Source: Brasenia schreberi
Taxonomy: Eukaryota; Streptophyta; Magnoliopsida; Nymphaeales; Cabombaceae
Direction of reading: 5' to 3'
Assembly (NCBI GenBank): GCA_036023115.1
Contig: JAYKKT010000041.1
Coordinates: 8,394,001-8,458,000 of the forward strand
Length of the DNA: 64,000 nucleotides
Shown: positions 17,589 through 29,116 of the stretch, one piece after another
How positions within the stretch are numbered: position 1 is the stretch's first letter
Layout: each line of letters opens with the position of its first letter
Notes under the pieces: generated by a model
Database searches by the model: none
What the model was told of the DNA's origin: nothing
Seen by the model: the letters and a program-made list of their open reading frames with translations, nothing else
Program-made: the position numbers and the translations under genes

Positions 17589-20500
17589 ATGACGGAAGAT
17601 CCCTTTTATAAAAATACAAAAACATTTGGAAAACTTAAAATAAAAAAAGAAGAAAAGCCAAAAACAATGGAAAAACAAAAACTCGAAAATAGAGTGCTTT
17701 GTATAGTTCCTAAGGTTCTTGTTCTACAAAAACCCAAAAAAGTTGAAAATTTGGAAAATACCAAAAAGATTTTGTATATAGCTGCTCCTGGTAGGACTTT
17801 GGCAAAAGAAAAGGATTTTGAAAGAAACGTCGTCTACATAGCCAGACCAAAAATTTCGAAATCACTTGAAAATCCAAGTACAAAACCAGGTCTTTTTGAA
17901 AACCACGCATCAAATTCCCTCGGGTCTATAGCCCACGAGAATGATCGAAGCCCAGAAGTGGATCCCCTAGAGGAAGATCCCACTTCTGAGCTCCAAGAAT
18001 TTCATAAAATTCTCGATTTTGAAGGACCTTCCCAATCAGTAGGAGGAGATTTCATAGAGGTAAACCTAGGGGATGATTCCAATCCCAAAACCATCAAAAT
18101 AGGCGCATGCTTGCATGAACATGAAAGATTAGCATTCATTTCATTTCTACGAACCTATTTAGATGTGTTTGCATGGACGTATGAAGACATGCCCGGGCAT
18201 AGATCACAGCATTGTTGAGCATCGTCTTCCCTTAGATGCGGATGTAAAACCCATAAAGCATAAGCTTAGGAAAATACACCCGAATGTACACACGCAAGTC
18301 AAAGAGGGTTTAGAAGATCTGCTAAAAGCCGGATTTATAAAACCCATTGCGTATTCTGATTGGTTGTCAAATATCGTTGTAGTTCGGAAAACCAATGGGA
18401 AAATTTGAATATGCATTGATTTTAGAAACTTGAATAAAGCCACTCCAAAGGATAATTATCCTTTACCAAACATAGATTTGATAGTCAATAGTACTGCAAA
18501 TCATGAAATGTTTTCGTTTATGGATGGCTATTCAGGCTATAATCAAATCAAACTAAGTCCATGAGATCAGGGTAAGACCGCCTTCACAACCCCATGGGGC
18601 ACGTACTGCTATACAATCATACCCTTTGGTTTGAAAACTGCCGGCGCAACATACCAACGAGCCATGACCACGATCTTCCATGATCAAATTCATGAGCTCG
18701 TAGAAGTGTATGTAGATGATCTCTTGGCGAAATCCAAAACCCGATGCACTCATATCGAATGTTTGCAAAAGATTTTCGAAAGGCTTAGGCTTTACAAAGT
18801 AAAGCTAAACCCTCAAAAATGTGTATTCGGGGTAGAATCAGGGAAGCTTCTGGGCTTTATGGTGAGCCAAAGGGGTATAGAAGTCGACCCCTCTAAGTGT
18901 CGAGCCATCATAGACATGGCTCCACCCTCCAATCTCACCCAAATCCGTAGCCTCCAGGGTCGTTTACAATCTGTTCGCCGATTCATATCGAATCTGGCAA
19001 CTAGATGCGAACCCTTCAACAAACTGTTGAGGAAGGGCACGAAATTCTTATGGGATGACGAATGCCAGAAGTCCTTCAAGAGACTAAAGGCATACCTGGT
19101 TAATCCCCCCGTTTTGAATCCTCCGATGCAGGGAAAACCGCTTTTACTCTACATCTCCGTGCATGCGAATGCTTTAGGAGCCCTGTTGGCTCAATACGAG
19201 GATGACACCCATAAGGAGTATGCCATCTACTATATTTTGAAAACTCTCTTGGCTTATGAACGAAATTATCAAGCCATGGAGAAGACGTGCTTGGCCCTAG
19301 TCTGGGCCTGCCAGAAGTTCAGACACTATTTCCTAGATCATGAGATCTGGATAGTGTCCAAGCTTGATCCAATCAAGCACTTGTTCGAAAAACCCATTCT
19401 CACAGATAGATTGGGCAAATGGCAACTCCTTCTAATGGAGTATGACCTGAAATACCATCACCAGATCTCCATTAAGGGACAAGCCCTAGCAGATTATGTG
19501 GCTGAGTTCCCCTTGGAGGACGCATATCCCACACTTGTTGAAATGCCTGATGAAGGCATATTGCAAAACCATTTTCAAAACCACATTTTGGCAAGTTCTT
19601 TCGAAAACCAAGTGTGGAAGATGCACTTCGACGGGGCACGAAACTAACGAGGGGCTGGTGCTGGGGTCATCCTCATCTCCCCTGGAAAGGGCGAGAATCC
19701 TATAGCAGTCCGCTTAGATTTCGAATGTTCCAACAACATAGCTGAGTATGAAGCACTCATACAAGGCTTAAGGATTTCGAAAACTCTAGGGGCATCATGC
19801 ATCGAGGTCTTTGGAGATTCGCTCCTTATCATAAACCAGGTTTTGAAAATTTGGCAAGTACGGAATGAAAAACTACTTCCCTATCACAAGTTGGCCACTC
19901 GATTGGTCCATTCCTTCCAATTGTGTAAACTCACACACGTAGGAAGAGAGGACAATGGCATCGCCGATGCCCTCTCCTCCTTGGGTTCAGCCCTAAAGGT
20001 CGATCCCATTTCAGGGACCCGATCTTTAGAAATATGGCATGCGCCCAACCCATCCACACACGATCTAGATATTTGCCAAAATTACCCAAATTCTATTGAA
20101 AAACCCTGGTTTTATGACATCAAACGATTTTTAGAAAATGGGGGATTCGCCGAGGATGCCACATCCAAAGATAAGGCATTCATCCGTAAGATTTCGACCC
20201 GATACACCATTCTAGGTGGGGTTCTATACAAAAAGAGCTTTACTGGCATTCTGCTTAGGTGTATCGACCTAGAAGAGGCTAGGATAGTGATGCATGAATT
20301 CCACGATGGAGAATGTGGAGGTCATGTCAATGCCAACATGATGGCAATGAAAATACTTGGCTATTTTTGGTCCACCCTAAAAAAGGATTGCCAGAACCAT
20401 GTTAGGAAGTGTCATCCATGTCAAGTGCATGGGCACGCCATTCATATCCCATCATCTGCATTGCATTCCGTGGTCAGCCCCTGGCCATTTACCATGTGGG

Positions 20501-21345
20501 CATTTGACATCGTAGGCCAAATATTTCCAAAAGCCTCGAATGGGCATCGATTCATTTTAGCAACCACGGAGTATTTCTCCAAGTGGGTGGAAGCCATTTC
20601 CTTAACCAACGTGCTGGGGCAACATGTGGCTTTCATCCGGAGGAATATCTTGGCTCGATTTGGGGTTCCACGCGACCTTGTGTCTGATAATGGCACCCCA
20701 TTTAAGAACGAGTGGATGGTTAAGTTGTGCAACACGTATGGCATAACTCACCACTTCTCCTCGCCCTACTACCCTCAAGGCAACGGCCAAGCCGAAGCCA
20801 CAAACAAGACTCTCATTAGTAAAATTGAGAAAACCTTAGAGAAGGGTAGGACGTGGCACGAGAAGCTGGATGAAGCCTTATGGGCTTATAGGACTTCCAT
20901 CCGAACTCCCACGAATGCCACACCATTCGAATTGGTCTATGGCACAAACGCCATTCTTCCCATTCATACTCAACTGCATTCATTTCATACATCCATTGCA
21001 CTCGACCTCCCCCTAGAGATGCTTCAGCATGCTAGGATGGCCGAACTAGATTTGCTAGATGAGAGGCGACTCCTTGCCATGGATCATGCTCGTGCGTACC
21101 GGCAAAGGATAGCCCGACATTATGGCAAACACATGAGACCTCGCCACTTTGAAGTGGGAGATCTGGTCTTAAAAATCATCCATTATCGTGGCCCACATCC
21201 CCTTGGAAAGTGGCGCCCCAAGTGGGATGAACCCTATGTTGTACGAGCAACCACCACGAACAATTCGTATTGGTTGATCGATGTAGAAGGTAGGAATTTA
21301 GCAGATCCTATCAATATTCAATACTTAAAGAAGTATCATGTGTAG
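17589..21345 (+). pseudogene. pol: Pol of element A: RT, RNase H, archaeal-type RNase H, integrase (degenerate)
   Basis: After a Lys/Glu-rich linker (to about 18060) comes RT with IVVVRKTNGKI, FMDGYSGYNQIKL and the catalytic YVDD at 18709-18720. The Ty3-type RNase H follows (LLLYISVHANALGALLAQ). A second RNase H begins at MHFDGARN (19621), with EYEAL, FGDSLL and GREDNGIADALS supplying its acidic residues; this domain marks the Tat lineage. Integrase has the HHCC finger ending CHPCQVHGH, and a D,D-35-E triad in FDIVG, SDNGTPFK and QAEATNK, then a C-terminal domain ending QYLKKYHV. Breaks: one extra base near 18193, TGA 18406, TGA 18562, TAA 19645. From 19648 to 21345 the frame is open. Confidence 0.93.
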
Positions 21346-22519
21346 GATTTGGATTAAATTCTAGTTTTCAAAAATTTTAGGGATAGCTGCCCTGAGACAT
21401 GAAAATAAGGTGCAAAGGCAAAATCGTGTGACCCTAAGTGAGAGAATTTGCACTTGTGAAAGAGTGGAGTCTCCAAAATCGTGGTTACACTTCAAAATCC
21501 TTCTTCTTACAAAGAAAGGCCTAGTTCAACATAGCAAGATACTTGCAAGTAGTACGTGCTATTTCTAAATAGGTTGATCTGGAATGAATCGAGTGTAGGC
21601 TTGGGATAAGTCCTCCCTTCTTCTCTTCTACTTCCAAAAGGAAAATTACGGCCCAAACAAAGGGAATTTCCCATTCAAAAGTCTCTTTCCAAAAGAAAGA
21701 AACCAGAATTCAAAAGAAAAATCGATTCTCTTATGAAAAAGGATGGATTAAAGAAAAAATACTCCCAAAGGGAGACCCTCTATGAAAAAAAGGAAAAAGA
21801 GGCCAAAAAGCTCAAAAAGAGCAGTTTTCCGCCTTCTATGCCTTAAACCACAGGACGCTTCAAAAGGGACTGTGGTATCTCTTTCCCATCCCTGGCTTAT
21901 CCCAAGCTAAAGCATGGTTCATTTCGAGGAATCCTAAAGTAAAAATAGGATTTACATACTTGAATTTTATCTTGTTTGAGAAATTCGACGTTTCGAGTAA
22001 GACATAGGAATTTGAAATATAGCTTGTTTTCTGATAAAACCTCCACTATATAAGCGAGTGTCAAGACTCAAACAAAGGCAAACACGAAGAGCTCGAGATC
22101 CTTAGGATCGAGACTCAAGACAGTTGTCCCTTTTGTAAATAGTTTTGTAAATAAATTTTGAAAAATCGAACATCGAACAACATAGGATTTGCTCACTTGG
22201 AGCAACAGGCCTTATAAGTCTCTAGAGTTCTACCACATCTGGTTTCTGGGAGGTCGCCACTCTTGGCACCACACCCATGTCAAGCATCTGCATTCCACAC
22301 ATGGCACTTGCATAAACATGATCCCATTTAGGACTAGATTCCATAGCATATCCCTTTAGCATAATATCTCCTCCTACCAGAGTTTGTAAATTGAGATTTT
22401 GCTAAAGATTGGGACGATCCCATATTCTTCGTGGCTAGATCTAGGGAGACATTGAAAGGGGTGTTTTGTCATCTTTTCCCTTATCCAAATCGATTTGGAC
22501 AAGGCCAAAGAGGGGCATC
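21346..22519 (+). other. 3' non-coding region of element A with PPT
   Basis: No gene. Holds AAAGAAA-rich tracts, the conserved hairpin at 21847 and the polypurine tract AAAGAGGGGCATC at 22507-22519. It is the best match to 1-1007. Confidence 0.85.
21847..21876 (+). other. Conserved 30-nt hairpin with compensatory change
   Basis: ACCACAG pairs with CTGTGGT. At 336-365 and 29579-29608 the stem is ACCACGG/CCGTGGT, so both sides of one base pair have changed together. Confidence 0.6.
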
Positions 22520-24853
22520 TGTAAACACCCCGAAATCCCACGAATTCCTCAAAACAATCTGGTTTTGTAAAAGCAGCCCCAAAGGGCTATTTTGAGTCTG
22601 GAAACCTAGGAGCCTTCCAGGCAACCCTGTACATATGTTTTGAACTTTATATATTTTAAATATATGTAATATAGCTTTGAAAAACTTTAAAATATGTTTT
22701 AAAACCCCGAAGCAGCTTGGCCTAAGCAAGACAGGACCAGAAAAGCTAAAGAGAGCCCGGAACCGGAGCACAAGTCGAGCCCAGCATAGAAACTCTCACA
22801 TTGAATCCACCCCCAGGATCTCGAACGTCCAAGACCCTGTTATCCACAAAACATTACTTGAAATCAGCTTCGGAAGGCGAAAATAGAGGCGGATGATCAT
22901 GTTGGTGAAGACCCAACGCAGACAGAGTACTGATGCTGTCAGACCCCGCACAAACCGTTCGTTTCGAGCACAGCCCGAAGGAGTCAGAATTCAGTTTGGA
23001 TCGGATCTGGACCATATATATCCAGATCCCAATCCAAACCCATGTGTGGACTTGGATTTGGATTTGGATCCAGAGATCCAATCCAATATCCACATCCATG
23101 GCCCACATCACCTTCTCATAAATGGAGGTGGGGCCCACTTGAATTTCACGTGGGATTATGGGCATGAGAGAGAGTGGGGGAGGATAAGATTAGAGTGTGT
23201 TGTAATTAAGCTTGACTTGTGTGTCAAGTTTGGTGTTAATCATATGGGTTAGCATAATTAAAGTGGGTTTAAGCTTGTAATTAGCCAAAACCTAACCTAG
23301 GGCTGCACCAACATGATGTAATTAAGGTCTATGGGTCATGCAAAGGGAGCTCCTTAATCCAATCCTAACCAAAAACACCTAATCCTAGCCTTTTACCCTA
23401 ATCCTGTCTTAATTCTAGCCTAATCACCTAACCCACTTCCCTAATCCCGGCCTAATCCCAACCTAATCACCTAACCCACTTCCCTAATCCTTCCCTAAAC
23501 CTAGGTTAATTTCCCTAAACCTAACCTAATCCTAGCCTAATCACCTAACCTACCTCACTAAACCTCACCCCAAAACCAACCCACCTAGCTAAACCCTAAA
23601 CCTCTAAACCACCCCACCTAAACCTAGCACACCATCTACCCAAAACCTCTTGTATGAAAATATCTGGCCCCTCCCCAAAACCAGCCCACTTTATCACCAC
23701 ACCACCACCCCTAGACCACCCCCCGAAGGGGCGGGTTGTCCAAGTTCTCTCCCATCCTTCCCAGCCCAACCGAGCCTAGCAAATTCCAGCCACCCTCCAA
23801 CCGAGTCCTCAATCTGCACCACCGTCACTCACCACCTTGCTCCACCTGCACCATCACACCTCAGTCGGTTGGCCACCCGTCGCCACCACTTCCATCCGGC
23901 CGAACCATCCACTTCAACCACCCGGCTGCTCCTCTTCCATCCACCGCCTCTTCATTCGGTTAGTACCCCATCCTTCACCCTACCTCTTCTTCACTCCCCC
24001 TCCACTCTCAGCCACCTGCACCACCACCACCTCACCCCAACACCACCTGCCTGCCATCCAACCCATTCGGCCAAACCTCAGCCACTTCAAACACCCGCCA
24101 TTACCTAGCCACCCTATCTACACTCGGTCACTCCACTTAACTCCCTAAGACCTACCCATATCACTTCCCCTCAGCCCCTAACTCCACCTTACCCCATACC
24201 CTAGCTAGCTCCCTTCCCATCCACGCCACCCATAGCCACCCTAACAGCCGGCCATCACCAAGTCTCCCTTAGTCGGCCACTCCAACCGACTGTACACATC
24301 CACTCGGCCAGCCACCTGCCAACCTTAGGCACTCCTTTAGACACTCCCTTAGGCTCCCACTTAGTGCCATATTTCCTAACACTACACCCTCCCTTAGTGA
24401 CCCTACTTAGTCACCTTAGCCCAACACACAAAGCCAGGCCATTCATAACAGTCGGCCACCTTCAAGACGTCCCTCCCGCGCACCTAAGGCATCCGGCCAG
24501 CAGTCCCTCTTGCCGTTCTACTCCACCGAGCTCCCTCTTGCAGCCCAAGGCGAAGGCCAAGCCCACGCTCAAGCAAGGCATCTTCGGACCAGCTATAAGT
24601 AAGTGCCTAACTCGGTCCTTAGTTGTATACTTTCTTAAATTTAATTCGATACGGGGTTGTAATAACGGAGCATAGTCTCCCCCCGCTTGTAATAACGTGG
24701 CTTGGCACACCCACACACACGTGCACTCTCTTAGTCGTGCACGATTTTGAACACACACGGGCCTAATCAACCCCTAAGATATAAATATATATATATATAT
24801 ATATATACTTTAACTTACTTAGGGTTTTGCTTAAGTTGGGTGTGTTGTCTTTC

Positions 24854-25310
24854 AATTCAAGCACTCACACACATTGAGCCTTCGCTCTTATTTGTAAGAC
24901 CCAAGTAAGGGCCGTGCTATACTATTTGGGTTTAATTTCATGTTGTGTGCGTAGTACTTCAATTCAAGCACTCACACACATTGAGCCTTCGCTCTTATTT
25001 GTAAGACCCAAGTAAGGGCCGTGCTATACTATTTGGGTTTAATTTCATGTTGTGTGCGTAGTACTTCAATTCAAGCACTCACACAGATTGAGCCTTCGCT
25101 CTTATTTGTAAGACCCAAGTAAGGGCCATGTTATACTATTTGGGTTTAATTTCATGTGGTGTGCGTAGTACTTCAATTCAAGCACTCATACACATTGAGC
25201 TTTCGCTCTTATTCCCAAGACCTTAGTTAAGGCCATATTGCAAGTTATATTTGGGTTTTATTTCATGTCGTGTGTGTAAGTCTTTCAATTCAAGCACGCA
25301 CCCACATTTA
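24854..25310 (+). repeat. 107-bp tandem array in 3' LTR A
   Basis: Units start at 24854, 24961, 25068, 25175 and 25287 (period 107, last 112). One unit fewer than the partner LTR, so the array length has changed since insertion or during reverse transcription. Confidence 0.92.
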
Positions 25311-25662
25311 CATTACAAGTCATTTCCCTTCGGTTATTTCCCTTCGGCATTGTCTTTACATTCGGGTTTTCCCTTTTGGAGTAGCGTGAGTTTGCATTGC
25401 ATCTACGCCATACCACGAGGTAGGATGCATATTGCATCAAAGCAAACCCCGTACTCCCGCTCAAATTCGCCCCATGTAGTGGAGTGTTCATAACACACAC
25501 CTAGTGGCCCATAAAGGGATAAAAAGAAAGACTTAGGCACGTGCAAATCCACGTGATCTAAAATCTGCAATCGCATTAAAAAGACCCGAATCAAACACCT
25601 CGAACCGCTTTCATAGGCTTTTTCTACCCTAAAACTCGATTTTTAAAGCGTACAGACTGGCC

Positions 25663-25780
25663 CTTGCGCATCGGTGCAAGAAGGTCTGCGACAACAAGAG
25701 CTCACTTGCTCACAGTCGCCACGTTAGAAGTCAGGTTAAAATATATCTTCGCTAGCTTAGGTAAGCTAGCTGGCACGCCC
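25663..25780 (+). other. U5 hairpin pair and PBS-like decamer (3' LTR A)
   Basis: Hairpin 1, 25663-25680, CTTGC/GCAAG. Hairpin 2, 25751-25770, is a perfect 9-bp stem GCTAGCTTA/TAAGCTAGC with a 2-nt centre. TGGCACGCCC abuts it. Confidence 0.65.
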
Positions 25781-25867
25781 TGTTTATACAAATAGGACTT
25801 AGACACACGAAAGGATCCACTCCAGGCCTAAGAAACTAGGGAGGCGGGGATTTTTCCTGTGTCTACA

Positions 25868-25872
25868 AATGG
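25868..25872. repeat. Target site duplication of element A, right copy
   Basis: AATGG, identical to 11010-11014. Confidence 0.95.
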
Positions 25873-26399
25873 TGATCGTGAGGAAGTGAGAACTAGCAAG
25901 AAAAATTTTCTAAGTTTTGAAAAACAGAAACTCATTCTCTTTTTAGAACTTATTTTCAGATTTTTTTAAATAACTTCTAAATCTTTGAAAATCACAAAAA
26001 TTTTAAAGTGAAATGATGGTCATATGGAGGTTCAAAGACTATTTTTATTCTGATTTTTTGGGCTGTGCCAATCTGCAATTAAATCAAGGAATGACTCTTG
26101 CTCAAACGTCTGAAACAATTCTGTGATAGAAATATAGAGGTTTAGGAAAACGTTTGTATATTAATGCACAAACTTTCGATCTTTATGAATTTGGTATTGT
26201 TGGAATATTAGCTTTCAATGAGACAAGTGTCAATGAAATTGATTCACTACAAACAAAGTTATGGGATAATAACCCAATCTCTATTGTAGAAAACACAAGT
26301 TTTACATATTCGGTTATGGATTTATTTGATTTTCCTTAATTTTATTTACGTGGTTGCACGACCCTAAAATTCTTTAAAAGTTTACTATATAATTTTCTG
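25868..26399 (-). mobile_element. LTR C, 5' LTR of the inverted C element, part 2 (truncated)
   Basis: Continues the LTR interrupted at 11014. The complement follows the U5-proximal part of LTR C (about 7010-7640), for example the segment that includes GAATGACTC and AAACGTCTGA. The remaining roughly 1.5 kb (U3 side) is missing and the sequence joins an RT piece near 26400. Confidence 0.8.
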
Positions 26400-26649
26400 C
26401 TTCCAAATATTGATTTGATAGTGGATATCACTACAAATCATGAAATATTTTCTTTCATGGATGGCTATTCGGGTTATAACCAAATCAAACTAGCACCAAA
26501 AGATCAGGCAAAAACTGCTTTTACTACACCTTGGGGTACATACCGTTACATGGTTATGCCTTTTGGTTTAAAAAATGCCGGTGCCACATACCAAAGAGCC
26601 ATGACTACTATTTTCTATGATCAAATCCATGAGCTCTTGGAAGTATATG
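26400..26649 (+). pseudogene. pol: Reverse transcriptase fragment
   Basis: About 83 codons of the RT palm/fingers region: PNIDLIVD, FSFMDGYSGYNQIKLAPKDQ, AFTTPWGTYRYMVMPFGLKN, AGATYQRAMTTIF and HELLEVYV. It stops exactly where the catalytic YVDD would complete, because an LTR (26650) has inserted in the codons for that motif. The left end is a break against LTR C. The frame itself is clean, which suggests it was healthy when interrupted. It probably belongs with the RNase H piece at 28996. Confidence 0.9.
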
Positions 26650-28995
26650 TGTAAACACCTAAAATTTTTATGTTTTCAAAACTCCTGAATTTTAAAAAAG
26701 CTAGCTCAAGGTCAAATCAAGAGAAAAAGGAAAGCCCAAGCCTGTTCGAAGGAAAGCCAGACAAAAGATCGAAACTGGCATCCAGCTCAAAATCAATTTC
26801 AGCTCCAAAATGCAAAAAGAAACCAAGACCCTAATTAAGCTGTCAGAAATCAAGCACCAAGTCTGTCAAAACGAAAATCATAGTCTGTTGGAAAATCCAA
26901 GATCGACCTCATCAATAGGCTCGAAACGAGATCAGACACACCAAATCAAAACATCAAAAAGTCTTAAAAAGCAAGACATCGACCGGTTAAAGAAGCTGAA
27001 AAAACCCAAGCCAAAATCGTTTCACCGAGGAACCGGGGTTCGCTCGAAAACCGTTCGTTTCGTGCACCAAAGAAGGACTAAAAAAAGAAAAATTTGGATT
27101 GGATTTGGACAAAAAAATCCAGATCCAGGTCCATTTGAAGATTGGATTGGGTTGGATCCTTGGATCCAAACCCAATCCAAAGAACCACCCTTGGCCTATA
27201 AATAGGGCCAAGGGGGTTCACGTACAAGGGCTTGGATTTTTTTGAAAAGGAGGAGAGAGAAGGAGTGGAGCAAGCTTTTACATGGGATTGTAAGAAAAGT
27301 CAACAAAGGTGGCTAGGGTTTAATGAAGGGGCTTGACCAAGCAAGGGATTCACGTAGACTTCAAACCAAGGCTCGAGTGGCTCATGGACAACCAAGGCAA
27401 GTCAACAACGTGGGGAAGAAGGCTGCACCAAGAGGTAAGCTCCTAACCGAACCTTGACTTGAGCCACCAAGCTTGAACTTGGACCGACCTTGACTTGTTG
27501 GCTGAACCATCTTGGGCTGAACCACCTTGGGCTGCCTCAGTTGAACCCAACCGAACAACTGCCCCATCTTGGCTACAGCCAAGCTTGAACCTGAACCTGG
27601 CCGAACCCCAACCTTGAGCCAATCTTGAACCGCCTTGCACCTTGGATTGAGCCTTCTTAAAGCTGGGTTGTTTTAACTTGGCTGAAACCGAACCAACAAG
27701 ATTTGGGCAGACCAACCATGACTTGGACTGAACCCTTGACTTGGCTGCCTTCTTCACCAAGAACCTACTTGAACCACTTAAAACCGAACCTTGACCTAGC
27801 CGGACTGGGTGTGGGCTGAACCTCCTTGAACCAAGAAGACTTTGGTCGAACCTTTAAAGAATCACCCTTGACCAGTTGTGCCACTTGGACTGATCTGGAA
27901 CTGAACAACTGCACCTTGGACTGCACCCCTTGAACCCTTAAGACCTTGCTGAAACTGAACCAACAAAAACTTGGACCGCACCTACAAGACCTCACGGCTG
28001 AGCTGACCGAAGCATCTTGACCCACTTGGGCTGAACTGAACCAAGCTGAACCATGGTTTGACTTGGCTGAAACCACACCTTGGGTAGACCACACCTTGAA
28101 CAACCACCTTGCTGGCCGACTTTGACCTTGCTGCACCAAGAACCGAACCCTTGCTGCAACAAGCTGACCACCTTGCCTTGAACCGAGCCATGTTGGTTGC
28201 CACCTTAACCAACTGCCCAAAAACCAACCTTGGTTGAACCCTGGCTACATCGCATTGAACCAAATCCAACTGGACCATCTTAAGCCCATCAGCACCTTGG
28301 CCGAAACCTTATCACAGCACCTTGGCTTGCACTTGAACAGAGCCCAGCTAAAGTCAACTGAACTCACTTGGGACTCAACCCAACCGAACCAAGCTTTGAC
28401 CACATACCCAGCTAAACCGAGCTCATCTTGGGTTGCATACGGCCGATCTGTCTTGAACCGAACTGGGTGCTGCACCTGAAGCAAACCTTGCTGCACCACT
28501 TGGACCTTGACTGAACTTCTGGACCGGACCTTGATGAACCAACCTTGACTTGACCAAGACCAAAGACTTGGCCAAGTCTTGAAGCTCACGGCTGCCTTGA
28601 AGATCCCAAAAAGTCAACAAAAGGGGTTGGTTCTTTGAAGCTCACAGCTACACCTTGAAGACCCCAAAAGTCAATAAAAGGGGCTGGTTTGACTTGGCAA
28701 AACCACACCCAGCGGAGGACCTGACCTAGTTTGTGGTGGACCAAGGCTTGACACCAAGTGGAGAACTTGACTTGACCTAACTCATGGCAGCGACAAAGTG
28801 GGCTCGAACAAACCCAACCAACCGAATCAAATGCTACGCACAAGAGGCTAAACTGAACGAAAAACTTGTAAGTATAGTTAGCTTCGGTTTTAAACCACTT
28901 GTTTCATTCAATTCAATTCATAATGGGGTTGTATTAATGGAGTGAAGTCTCTCCCTCGGTTGTAATCTTAATGGGTAGGCAAGATAAATGATATC
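26650..28995 (+). mobile_element. LTR D, truncated
   Basis: Starts TGTAAACACC inside an RT gene. U3 carries the GGATT/GATCC cluster (27085-27180), TATAAATA at 27197, a leader of about 1.4 kb made largely of CTTGAACC/TTGACTTGG-like words, GTAAGT at 28868 and the hairpin motif at 28922-28967. The U5 part is missing: near 28995 it joins an RNase H fragment. The single copy lets me define only the start of this family. Confidence 0.75.
27197..27204 (+). promoter_or_regulatory. TATA box of LTR D
   Basis: TATAAATA at the same distance from the LTR start (about 550 bp) and from the U3 repeat cluster as in the other families. Confidence 0.55.
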
Positions 28996-29116
28996 CCTTT
29001 TCAATGGAGTATGAGTTCATCCTCAAGACTCCATTAAGGGACAAGCCCCACATTGTGTGGCTGAAGTGCCTCTTCGAGACACATTCCCCAAGCTTGATCA
29101 AATGCCCCATGAAGGA
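28996..29116 (+). pseudogene. pol: RNase H / linker fragment
   Basis: About 40 codons, MEYEFILKTPLRDKPHIVWL in the best frame. They match the segment of element A around 19436-19555 (LLMEYDLKYHHQISIKGQAL and on), between the first and second RNase H. Breaks at both ends: LTR D on the left, a jump to 3' non-coding sequence on the right at GAAGG. Second RNase H and integrase are lost. Confidence 0.8.

Larger units (their letters stand above)
11015..25867 (+). mobile_element. Element A: complete Tat-lineage Ty3/gypsy retrotransposon
   Basis: 14,853 bp: 5' LTR 11015-14551, PBS 14557-14574, gag-protease 14694-17563, pol 17589-21345, non-coding 21346-22506, PPT 22507-22519, 3' LTR 22520-25867, flanked by AATGG. 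It splits an inverted LTR C. In the first roughly 460 bp of the two LTRs I counted 11 differences, all transitions, so the insertion is fairly young. The coding part is dead: seven in-frame stops, all of the kind expected from C-to-T changes, and two single-base frameshifts. The dual RNase H order places it in the Tat lineage. Confidence 0.95.
22520..25867 (+). mobile_element. 3' LTR of element A (family A)
   Basis: 3,348 bp, from TGTAAACACCCC to GTGTCTACA, followed by the TSD AATGG. Compared with the 5' LTR: one 107-bp unit fewer (array 24854 to about 25310), loss of the second TATA, and loss of a short piece after the array where CCCACATT joins TACATTAC. GTAAGT at 24598, hairpin motif at 24651, U5 hairpins at 25663-25680 and 25751-25770, TGGCACGCCC at 25771-25780. 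Confidence 0.95.

Noticed and set aside
20442..20744. Antisense open frames opposite integrase (also 34658-34963, 52482-52787)
   Set aside because: Shadows of the conserved integrase on the other strand; they keep pace with pol only.
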